This document shows, piece by piece, positions 11,897 through 20,405 of a stretch of DNA of 64,000 bases. Each line of letters begins with the position of its first letter. Positions within the stretch are counted from its first letter, which is position 1. Location: NCBI RefSeq assembly GCF_048544455.1, contig NC_133538.1:5610658-5674657 (forward strand), read 5' to 3'. The stretch comes from Silene latifolia. Lineage: Eukaryota; Streptophyta; Magnoliopsida; Caryophyllales; Caryophyllaceae. Made by a program: the position numbers and the translations under genes. The notes under the pieces are model-generated. The model ran no database searches. It was not told the DNA's origin and saw only the letters and a list, made by a program, of their open reading frames with translations.

Positions 11897-12032
11897 GAAA
11901 CTTGGAGAAAAGGCAACATGTGAAGGCATACAGAAGGCAGGACATCTAGTTCACCTTGAGAGGCCATGTGTATACAATAGATGTCTCAAGCATTTCCTGG
12001 CTTCTGTGTACTTTGAAGAAACACCAAAGTAA
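11897..12032 (+). CDS. Alpha/beta-hydrolase, last exon only
   Basis: This exon begins after a TAG acceptor (11894-11896) and ends with TAA at 12030-12032, about 45 codons. It encodes the C-terminal end of plant alpha/beta-hydrolases. The segment KAGHLVHLERPCVYN contains the catalytic His of the Ser-Asp-His triad, then helix NRCLKHFLASVY. Such enzymes hydrolyse small esters or acylglycerols; the substrate cannot be told from one exon. The nucleophile and Asp exons should lie to the left, where a 9.5-kb-plus retrotransposon nest begins at 11559. So the gene is either interrupted within an intron or decapitated. It converges tail to tail with the transporter gene. Confidence 0.75.
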
Positions 12033-12232
12033 AGCTGAGTAAGCACCTTGCTGCAAATCCACACAATTGTAGAATAGCTATATTGTCTAGTTGCGAAGTT
12101 TGTAACACCATTATTACATTTTAAGAAGTGATCAATAAATCATGTACGATAACAGACCGACCACAATTCTATTTAAGAACAACCAAGTATTGAACTGAAA
12201 AGAATGAGTTGTACTCTGCTACCCGATTGTTT
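12033..12232. promoter_or_regulatory. Shared 3' region between two convergent genes
   Basis: About 200 bp separate the hydrolase stop (12032, + strand) from the transporter stop (12233, - strand). It must hold both 3' UTRs, probably overlapping. A plus-strand AATAAA occurs at about 12134. Confidence 0.45.
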
Positions 12233-13239
12233 TCATCTGAAGTATGCTTGAATTTCCTCAAGAGCTTTCCCCTTTGTCTCCGGAAGCCATGCCCCCACAA
12301 AAATCGAAGTAAACGCACAAAACAATGTGTATAACGCGAAGGTCCCTGCAAACAACATATTAACCAGATGAGAGCCAGTCAGTTACAATCAATAAAATAC
12401 TTCCGTAATCCGTTACCTAAATTATGAGGCAAAGTTTTTTACAGACTAAAACAATGTTTTTTGGGGAGTAAAGTGAGCCACAAAAGCATCTATGATGCTG
12501 ATGAGTTTCAAAGCCTGGTCGTGACTCATGAGTACTAGGCCTATTAGCACTCAATGATTTACCGGGTAGTTTCCTTTGCAGACTAAACATTAGTGAGTGT
12601 CCAAATTATTGAATCTTATTGTCTAAAAGCCGAGAGAATTAAATACAAGAACTTTAGTATTGGAAAAAAGGCAAGAGAGATGACCTCAACTGTTCCAGCT
12701 GAGCATCAAAGGAGCAGTCATTGTGATCCCCCAGGAAGTCATGAAATTGGCTAATGTTGCTACACTCCCAGCAAGACTCTTTATACTTGCAGGAAGGATC
12801 TGTTCAGAGCAAATCAGATGCAAAGTTCAGCAGATTGTTGCAGTAAAATTACAATAGGGTGCTTATCTAATCTAAAACGAATAGATTTTAAATAATTTTT
12901 CCAACAAACTCAGAAATGAAAGTGACACTTTTTATGTCTAACCATTTTATCATCGACTGAAACTTTGCAATTTTACTAAGTGAGCCCTTCTTATCATTAA
13001 TTCATTATTGATCATTTGAAAACAGTCAGTGACCATTTTAGTTTCAACAAGTGTGACATCGTCTCACAAGTCACAAGAAGTTATAATAAGACCGTCTCAA
13101 GGTCAACTTTGTGACTTGCTGCAAAAAAATGAAGTCGAGCAGAATGTGTAAAACATTTGTGGAATAGCTTATAAAAAAGCTGTAGATTCGCATTAGATCG
13201 ACATCAGTGCGCCCTCAGGTAGTGAGTTAGTAAAACAAA

Positions 13240-13270
13240 CAGAAAAAAAAAAAAAAAAAAAAAAAAAAAA
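13240..13270. repeat. Poly(A) tract in a transporter intron
   Basis: A run of about 29 A residues with one upstream interruption, just outside the SLGVGRIPW exon. It may be the tail of a retroposed fragment or a polypyrimidine tract on the gene strand; no associated retroposon body is recognised. Confidence 0.6.
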
Positions 13271-14302
13271 TTAAAGACATACCTCAGACATTATAATCCA
13301 AGGAATCCGTCCCACACCTAATGAATATGATATAACCATTCCCTGCCATAAGTAGAGAACGTGCCTTAGACCTGCGATTATTGCTTTCTAGATTACTTGG
13401 TCTGGAGTAGACATGTATTCAAGTCAGAATCATACCACTAGTCCTACGACAGAGAGAATCCCCAACGCGCCGTAGAAGCCTGATTCTTTTGAAATAATAT
13501 CCTGTCAAACGTTAAAGAGTACATCATAAACATTGAGGTAAATCTAAATCGAATCTTATGATCATGTTTCCTGATTTACTTGCTTAACCCTCCTCACTGG
13601 TTCATGTCAGCTGTTTTGAAAATTATGAGCGCAAAAAAACTAGAAAAACAGCCTAGCTGACCTCTAGAAAAAATGAAGCTGAAACGAGGAGAAGGCTAGC
13701 GGTCATCCCAGCAGAGGATACCTGTGGAAAGTTGCATTATTTAAGAAACCTCTTAAGCTTAGACTGCACAAATACTTCCACCAAATTAACTAATATAAAT
13801 TGAAACATACAATTAGTAGAGCCCTTCGCCCAGCCTTGTCCATCAGCCAAGTCGCGATCCCAGTAGCAACCACCTGTTTTTTCATTGCCACGGATGCTTG
13901 AGAATGCTGAACATTACATACTGACTAGCCAAGATCAAGAAAATGAAACAACTGGCTAACACTATAGTTTCATTTGCTTATGTTTACTTTTAGACTGTTT
14001 TTACACAAACGTGTGTACGTGGTGTACAAGTATTTATACTGCGTCGATTACAATGTACTGATGCGGGTTAAACAAGGCCAGATGTTCAACTTAGAAAATA
14101 AATAAGGGCAAAAGAATATCTTCTGTAAAAAAATATTGCCAAAATAGGAAATGTAAACAAATGATTGAGGCGGACCAAAAGGGTGAACATGGGCAAGATA
14201 AAGGATGTAAGAAGTACTATGATTACCCGAATGCTTCCAAGGCCAAATGTGGTGACAGCACCAGATGAAATTCCTGTGCAAGGATGACATATCATTTGCA
14301 TA

Positions 14303-14430
14303 AGAACACATGGGAACTGACGTTAAGATTTGGTTACAAAACATTTCTAACCTGCTTTTTCAAATATGTTATTCGAATAGAATAATATGGCATTGATACC
14401 ACTGAGCTGCTGAAGGACCAACAAACCAAT
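14303..14430 (-). repeat. Host exon/intron segment, copy 1 of a duplication
   Basis: This segment (AAGAACACATGGGAACTG... to ...AACAAACCAATAC) recurs almost unchanged at 17006-17110 plus 19130-19155 on the far side of the Copia element. It carries the transporter exon 14352-14430 and its donor site. It joins the truncated left LTR at a shared ATAC. Confidence 0.85.
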
Positions 14431-14683
14431 ACTAATGTAAATATTGAAACCGTCAATAAAGACTCCAAGTCAAACGTGCAACAGCCAGTGCAACAAACTC
14501 ATATTCCTTGACTATTCTTCCTCCTGATTTTGTGTAACTTATTTAGCATTGTATAGTCTTTCTATCCTTGATTATAGGATGCTGTTACTTACGTTATTAG
14601 CAAGCCATCTAGTATAAATATTACACATTGTACATCAGCTTGTTTCATCTATATACATTATTATTATCGTCTCATTCTCTTCA
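14429..14683 (+). repeat. Left LTR of the deleted Copia (5'-truncated)
   Basis: It matches 16721-17005 except for the missing first ~10 bp and a ~30-bp insertion in the right copy. A TATA box TATAAATA is at 14613-14620. It ends ...TTCTCTTCA. Confidence 0.87.
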
Positions 14684-14697
14684 TGGTATCACGAGTC
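14684..14697 (+). other. Primer-binding site, initiator-Met type
   Basis: TGGTATCACGAGTC directly follows the LTR. It is close to the plant initiator-Met site TGGTATCAGAGC. Confidence 0.75.
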
Positions 14698-14781
14698 TAA
14701 TACGATCCTCACGATCCACAATACAAACTTATCCGACTTCTTCATCCTGTACCTATTCTTCAACCTTCGAATCCGATCACC

Positions 14782-15990
14782 ATGGCCAACCACCAACTCC
14801 AAATTGTCAACGCCGCTGACCCGACCCACCCTCTCACCCTTGTCAACTTCACCAATTGCATCCAACTGAAAGACACCATCACCTTTCGTCAATGGCGATT
14901 TCAGGTTCGCGCCATCATGAATGGGCTCGAACTCTTTTCGTACCTTGACGGCACTACCACCGCTCCACCCAAGACTATCACTGTTAACCCTACCCCACCC
15001 GAAACCAACACTACCACCGCCCCTAACCCTGCCTATTCCACTTGGTATAGGCAGGACCAACTAATCCTCGGTGCTCTTATCGGTACCCTATCGCCCCCGA
15101 TTGCTGCGCTCATTGTCAATGATGAGACTTCCCATGCCGCCTGGTCCACATTAACCCGTACATTCGCCAATTCCTCTCGAGGCCATCGACTTCAAATCAA
15201 AGATCGCCTCGAGAATATCTCTCACAACGATGACATGACCATCACCGACTATATGACCGCCATTAAAGCCTGCACCGATGATTTAGCCCAACTTGAACAT
15301 CCAATGGATGTCGATGATATCACCGCTAAGATATTAAACGGACTGAATTATGAAAAATATCGCTCCGTCATCGAGGCAGTTCGCGCACGCGATTCATCAA
15401 TTTCTTTTGAAGCTCTTCATGAGAAATTAATTCAGCAGGAACTCCGTCTCAAGCATGCTCCTGCTTCCTCTGCCTCCTCGAATTTCACCCACTCTGCTCA
15501 TGCCGCCAACTATCGCAACAACAACAATAATCGTTCCACCTATAACCAGCGCTCTACCTATCAAAATCGCCCTCCTATCCACCAAAAACATCCTCTTCCA
15601 CCTCCCCTCAATCTGGCTATGTCAAACCATACAAAGGTCGCTGTCACTTTTGTGACGAAGTCGGCCATGTTGCTTCTGCCTATCGTGACCTTCAAACCAA
15701 ATACCCGAATGTTGTTTTTCCTACTCGGCAGCGTCGTGATCCTCCACCACAGGCCCACACCGCCACCCATCCATCAACTCAACCATCGAACTCCTGGACT
15801 GTTGATAGTGGTGCCTCGCACCATATTTCCGACGACCTCAACACACTGTCTCTTCACCATCCGTATGAGGATCCGGATGACCTAGTTATTGGAGATGGTT
15901 CTGCTCTCTCTATAACTCATACTGGTTCATTCCATATTCCCTCCTCTTATTCTTCTCTTCACTTTACTAATGTTCTAATTGTTCCGTCTA
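14782..15990 (+). pseudogene. Copia gag and start of protease, frameshifted
   Basis: The ATG at 14782 opens a gag of the plant Copia (retrotran_gag/UBN2) type. It has the Trp-containing N-terminal motif (FRQWRFQVRAIM), a helical capsid core and an Asn-rich linker. Around 15590-15610 the frame shifts: the zinc knuckle (CHFCDEVGHVASAY) and the protease active site (WTVDSGASHHIS) continue in another frame to about 15990. The open stretch in the original frame ends at 15885 with unrelated residues. Coding sequence then breaks off at the internal deletion. Confidence 0.85.
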
Positions 15991-16009
15991 TTTCTCACAA
16001 AATAAGCTG

Positions 16010-16690
16010 ATCAACCGGTTGAAAATGAATCCGACTATCGTGCTATTGTTGGGAGTCTACAATACATGTCCTTAACGAGGCCTGATATTGGTTTTCCCGT
16101 CAACAAACTCGCTCAGTTTCTTACACACCCAACTTCAGCCCACTGGTCTTCTCTCAAACGTCTCTTACGTTATTTAAAAGGGACAATTAATCATGGTATC
16201 CAGTTGCTCAAACATACCCCGTTCAAGTTTCATGCCTTTTGTGACGCCGATTTCGGCAGGGATACGTCTGATTACATCTGTACTACTGGGTATGTTGTTT
16301 CTTGGACAAAATCCTATTTCCTGGTCATCTAGAAAGCAACGAGCACTGTCCCGGTCCTCCACTGAAGCCGAGTTTCGAGCCATAGCTGACACGACCTCTG
16401 AGGTACTTTGGTAAAAATCTCTTATGTCTGAGCTTGGTATCTCTCTGTCGTCTGCCCCTACCATTTTCTGTGATAACCTTGGTGCTATTAACTACTCGGC
16501 AAATCCCGTCTTCCATTCCCGTATGAAACATCTTGCCATTGCTTTTCACTTTGTTCGGGAATAGGTTCAGCTAGGCACCATTCGTATCCAACATGTCAAC
16601 GGTGATGACCAACTAGGAGACACTCTCACTAAACCGTTGTCCAAAGCCCGCTTTCTTCTTCTTACTTCCAAGATTGGTCTTACTCTTCGA
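16010..16690 (+). pseudogene. Copia RNase H and polyprotein C-terminus, degenerate
   Basis: The region starts in the RT/RNase H connection (YRAIVGSLQYMSLTRPDI) and includes RNase H hallmarks: [26 protein letters not shown] and DNLGA. A frameshift near 16295-16320 separates GYVVSW from the next block. In-frame stops follow at about 16412 (VLW*) and 16563. The C-terminal KPLSKARF block ends just before the right LTR and its purine-rich tract TTGCGGGAGCG. Confidence 0.85.
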
Positions 16691-16710
16691 CCGTCCATCT
16701 TGCGGGAGCG

Positions 16711-17005
16711 TATTAAGGATACTAATGTAAATATGGAAACCGTCAATAAAGACTCCAAGTCAAACGTGCAACAGCCAGTGCAACAAACTTATATTCCTTG
16801 ACTATTCTTCCTCGTGATTTTGTGTAACTTATTTAGCATTGTATAGTCTTTCTATCCTTGATTGTAGGATGCTGTTACTTAGGTTATTTTTTTTATGAGG
16901 GGAATGTTACTTAGGTTATTAGCTAGCCATCTAGTATAAATATTACACATTGTACATCAACTTGTTTCATCTATATACATTATTATTATCGTCTCATTCT
17001 CTTCA
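16711..17005 (+). repeat. Right LTR of the deleted Copia
   Basis: It starts TATTAAGGATACTAATG (probably once TGTTAAGG) and ends TTCTCTTCA. It contains an extra 30-bp partial duplication around 16886-16915 and a TATA box at 16935-16942. Confidence 0.85.
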
Positions 17006-17110
17006 AAGAACACATGGGAACTGACGTTAAGATTTGGTTACAAAACATTTCTAACCTGCTTTTTCAAATATGTTATTCGAATAGAATAATATGGCGTTGA
17101 TACCACTGAC
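17006..17110 (-). repeat. Host exon/intron segment, copy 2 of the duplication
   Basis: Near-identical to 14303-14407 and carrying the donor-side half of the transporter exon. It continues after the hAT at 19122-19159, where the acceptor side (CTCCAG before CTAGG on the gene strand) is preserved. This is therefore the original exon, and 14303-14430 is the extra copy. Confidence 0.85.
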
Positions 17111-17123
17111 TAGTAGAGGTGGC

Positions 17124-17345
17124 AGTTCGGGCTCGGCACGGTGGGCGGCACGGCCAGGCACGGACGCCGGCACGAGCACGGCCCGGCACGGTGGCAGAAT
17201 CGAGGAGGCACGAGCCCAGCACGTTCGTGCTAGAACCGGGCTCCGACGGCAGATTTGCGAATTCATCGTGCCCTGGCACGGCACGGCCCTAGCACGGCCA
17301 GGCACGGCACGCAGGCGGCACGGTGGGCGTCACGAATTGGGCACG
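17124..17345. repeat. GC-rich subterminal GCACGG motif array (left)
   Basis: More than ten copies of GCACGG/CCGTGC in about 220 bp, very GC-rich against an AT-rich background. Dense short subterminal motifs are transposase-binding sites in other hAT elements such as Ac; that role is inferred here. Confidence 0.7.
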
Positions 17346-17957
17346 GTGGCAGAAGGAATTATAGTCGTTGGTAGAGAATTATAGTCGTTGCTTGGCTTGT
17401 TGCTCTGTTTTGTACCGTTGCTCTGTTTTCTAAATTATAGTCGTTACTTGGTACTTGCTACTGCTGCTGCCTGCTAGTCTTCTGTTTTCTTTCTTTTTTT
17501 TTTTTTTTTAATTACAAACTCTATAAATACAACCTTAATTCAATTCATTTCTTCACAATTCAATCCATCTCTTATTCTCTTCTACTTATCTTTATTCTTA
17601 TATACTTCTTATAATTTTACAATATAACTTATAAATATATAAAAATCTTATATAAAACAATTAGTAATATAAAATAATTAGTTATATAAAGTAATTAGGT
17701 AATCGGGTTTGTTGAATCGGAAGTTCAAGCAAGGGTTCAATTGGGTTTTATAACATCGGGTTTGTTGAATCGGGTATTCGGTTCAAGCAAGGGTTCAATT
17801 CTTCATTTCGATATTCCGAATTCCGATAGCTTTGTTTGCATTTTCTAACTCTACTTTTTATTATATTGTTTTAATTTTTGTTTGTTGAGTTAAATTTAGT
17901 TAATTAATTCTATTTAAATATTGATTTGTCTTTTAAAAATTTAATTATAATTATGGA

Positions 17958-18497
17958 CTCACAAAACTCGTATATAACCATTACGAGTCTGTTATTAACA
18001 ACTTCACTCGTGTTTCTTCTCATACTACTTCTAGTGCAGGTACTAGTGGTGGTGGTGCTATTCAAGGAGCGACCTTGACCGCTCTTAAATGTTTGATGAG
18101 TCGAGTAAGGCCGAGTCGACAACAATCTACTCCAACATCCAACTTGGCCGAGTATCAAATGTACACTACCTACGATTATATGCGAGGTATGACCGAAGAA
18201 GAGTCCAACAACCTTGACCTTTTGCAATGGTGGCGAAATCAAAGGAGGTCGCTTCCGGTGATGTCGGCAATAGCAAGAGACTTCTTAAGCATTCAAGTGT
18301 CTTCCGTTGCATCCGAAAGTTGCTTTAGTGGAGCAAAAAGGGTATTGGATGAAAAACGAACTCGTCTAAGATCCGATACACTTAAAATGTTAGTGTGCTA
18401 TAAGGATTGGATGGATGCCGAAAATCGACAACAAGACTTTGTCGATCATGAGCACGAGCTTGATTCCGACGAAACAAGCACCTCGTCAGATTCATAG
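17958..18497 (+). pseudogene. hAT transposase, C-terminal dimerisation region only
   Basis: The frame is open from about 17958 (LTKLVYNHYESVINNF) to TAG at 18495-18497. It contains the conserved hATC dimerisation block: LDLLQWWRNQ, then SIARDFLSIQVSSVASE-like text (visible as AIARDFLSIQVSSVASES), then AKRVLDEKRTRLRSDTL. A long acidic tail follows. The BED zinc finger and catalytic RNase H-like fold that should precede it are missing, replaced by AT-rich DNA with a TATA box (17522-17529), so the deletion removed most of the gene. No functional start is convincing. Confidence 0.85.
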
Positions 18498-18954
18498 TTG
18501 CATATCATATTAAATAAACTTGTATTTTGTATTTTTTTCTTATTATTATATTAGATTAATATCGTTTCTTAATCGTTTCATCGTTTTTTTTAATTGAATA
18601 AACTTGTAGACGTGTAGTTATATCGTTTCATGCTTTTTTAATAAAAGATTCAGGTATTTTTTTTAACATTGTTTCTTAATCGTTTAATAAAAAACTCTTT
18701 TTTTTCATCGTTTCTTAATTATTTAATTAAATCGAATATATTAAAAATACAAGTAATCAATTACATTAATATTTAATAAAATATATATTTTAGTTAAATT
18801 ATTATATTAATCAACAAAAAGTACTAAAATCATACAATTATTATAAAAAGTTCTTTATTTTTTTTAAAAAAAAAAAAAAACAAAAAAAATAAGAAAATAA
18901 GCGCGATGGTATAACAAGAAAAGACGCGAAAATTTACGGGCTGACCCGCCAAAG

Positions 18955-19100
18955 ACGAAAATGGGCGTGCCACGGATGGGCGCGACTAGGGATGGAGAAG
19001 ATGGGCCAAGCACGGCACGGCACGATGGGCCCATTAACCGTGCTTCTGGCCGGGCAAATTTTGGAGGTGGACGATGGGGGCGCAAGACGCGGCGCCCAAA
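18955..19100. repeat. hAT subterminal motif array (right)
   Basis: GC-rich stretch with CACGGCACGGCACG, GGGCCCA and ACCGTGC motifs, mirroring the left end array in inverted orientation. Confidence 0.6.
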
Positions 19101-19379
19101 GACAACCCACTGCCATCTCTACCACTGAGCTGCTGAAGGACCAACAAACCAATACCTAGCTGGAGCACGGAAATAAGGTAATAAGAGGAGACATCCAGAA
19201 CCTTTATGATGGTTAATAGAGGGATTGGCAAAAACATAGTTCTAAACAAACCATTGTACCATCAATGGAAACCAATATCTTCTTCTCTTGAGATGTGCTA
19301 AACGGATAGTTGTATTTTTGCTCGATGACGCCACAGATTTCTGCAGTACAGCCCATTTAGTCAGAACTTGTGCTTAATA

Positions 19380-19592
19380 CTCCTCCGTCATCACGGCCAA
19401 TCGATTGTTGTTTTTGTTTTGGCATGAAAAATTTCGGAAAGAGGAAAAGACCAATAACTAAATGACAAGTGGAACAAATTGAATGAGAATGATCAAATTA
19501 CTCATCAAGTTCATTCTTAAAATAGAAAGAACAACAAATGACTGAGACACTCCAAAATGGAAAAGGACAACAAATGACCGGGACAAAGGGAG
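19380..19592. mobile_element. Stowaway-like MITE in a transporter intron
   Basis: About 213 bp with ends CTCCTCCGT and ...AAAGGGAG, flanked by TA on both sides. The ends resemble the CTCCCTCCGT termini of Tc1/mariner-type MITEs, somewhat diverged. It carries no coding sequence and lies between two transporter exons. Confidence 0.65.
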
Positions 19593-19907
19593 TAATATTT
19601 AAGTAAAAAAGATCATGTTAATGGCTTGAGCTTTTGAAATCAACCATTACATTGTGAGAGAGAAGAAAAAAAAGGAGACAGAAGGGTGGGAGATTATCAA
19701 ACAGCCGTACAGCTTAATACCTTTATTTCAGTTAGCTCTTGAGAAATATCTGTCTCAAATCCTCGCAGAACTTGCAAAGAAGATTCACAAGCTTCAATCA
19801 TCCCCATTTTTGCCTAGTAAAGCAGCGATTTCAGTGCCAAAGTAGGTTAAATTAAACAAGGGCGTGTTTAAGCAGAGAGAGTCTTATGATCAAGTCGATT
19901 ACCAGCC

Positions 19908-20080
19908 AGCCAGGGGCGGATCTAGGGGGCCCGGGTGGGCACGTGCCCACCATGAAAGTTGAAGAATATATATTTGTATGTGCAGATAAATATCAGATAA
20001 CTATTGTAGCACAGTTGGTAGAAGACTTGAGCTTATGGGGGGCGTCCAGGGTTCGATTCCTCCAACAGCCGTTACTGAGC
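19908..20080 (+). mobile_element. tRNA-like (SINE-type) retroposon fragment
   Basis: An A-box-like TAGCACAGTTGG (20007-20018) and a perfect B-box GGTTCGATTCC (20050-20060) are spaced as in a tRNA promoter. They are preceded by GGGGCGGATCTAGGGGGCCC, common at the head of dispersed plant repeats. The internal polymerase III promoter and the lack of a full cloverleaf favour a SINE or SINE-derived composite over a tRNA gene. The 3' limit and target duplication are not clear. Confidence 0.5.
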
Positions 20081-20233
20081 CACTAGTGTTCAATGATTAA
20101 TATCTAAGTAAAATGTGTTTTATCTTAAATAAGACATCCTAAAATGCCCTGTAATTGGAAGGCAAAGCCGCAAAGCACAAGAAATTTGATCATGGAAATC
20201 AGATATCTAATCTAGATATATAAAAACTCGAGG

Positions 20234-20405
20234 AAGTGGAAAATGACCCCCTTAAGTTTGATATAATGTGAGATTAACCCCCTTAACTTTGCTTTGGAGT
20301 AAACAAGCCTTAACTTTACTATAAGTTGACATCAAGCCCCTTCTATTTTTCCGATCAAAATCTCACCGGATTTTTCAATTTCTCACCAATTTCTCACCAA
20401 TTTCT
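20234..20405 (+). repeat. MULE left terminal inverted repeat
   Basis: Starts GGAAAATGACCCCCTTAAG and runs through TCTCACCAATTTCTCACC, itself a short tandem duplication. It matches the inverted right end in several blocks; the middle portion (AAGTTAAGGCTTG region) is missing on the right. Confidence 0.7.

Larger units (their letters stand above)
14429..17005 (+). mobile_element. Internally deleted Copia LTR retrotransposon inside a transporter exon
   Basis: A 2.6-kb element on the plus strand: left LTR 14429-14683, initiator-Met primer site, gag, protease start, then a jump at about 16010 straight into RNase H, then right LTR 16711-17005. Integrase and all of RT are missing. The left LTR lacks about the first 10 bp present in the right one (TATTAAGGAT). 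No 5-bp target duplication exists; instead about 130 bp of host exon and intron flank it directly on both sides. It is defective and could move only with help. Confidence 0.88.
17111..19121 (+). mobile_element. hAT DNA transposon, internally deleted
   Basis: The terminal inverted repeats are (TAG)TAGAGGTGGCAG at the left and CTGCCATCTCTA at the right. The host 8-mer is CCACTGAC on the left (17103-17110) and CCACTGAG on the right (19122-19129), matching at 7 of 8 positions, as expected for hAT insertions. The left end has an extra TAG. Both subterminal regions carry many GCACGG motifs. Only the C-terminal end of the transposase remains, so the element is non-autonomous. It split the second copy of the transporter exon. 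Confidence 0.87.
12233..19813 (-). pseudogene. ERD6-like sugar transporter (MFS), C-terminal exons, disrupted by transposons
   Basis: Exons on the minus strand, in coding order: 19813-19721 ([19 protein letters not shown]), 19340-19260 (KSVASSSK...RRRYWFPLM), then the broken exon ([15 protein letters not shown]), 14273-14227, 13873-13811 (VVATGIATWLMDKAGRR), 13721-13662, 13501-13436, 13342-13283 (SLGVGRIPWIIMSE), 12799-12691 and 12345-12233 ([13 protein letters not shown], stop TGA). All junctions obey GT-AG and keep frame. The family are 12-helix proton-coupled sugar carriers, often vacuolar; PETKG and the GRR loop are family signatures. The LGIGLL exon exists in two damaged copies: 14352-14430 is cut by a Copia element, and 17056-17110 plus 19130-19159 is split by a hAT. 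The N-terminal exons (helices 1-6, PESPRWL) are not found left of the MULE at 20234. Very probably a null allele. Confidence 0.88.

Noticed and set aside
14689..15060. 123-codon minus-strand open frame opposite the Copia gag
   Set aside because: It lies wholly antisense to a clear gag gene and has Gly/Ser-rich composition expected of a shadow.
17051..17384. Arg/Pro/Ala-rich open frames in the GC-rich block
   Set aside because: They are produced by GCACGG motif repeats of the hAT end and have no start context or family.
20007..20075. True tRNA gene
   Set aside because: A and B boxes are present but no acceptor stem or anticodon arm pairs convincingly; better explained as a SINE head.
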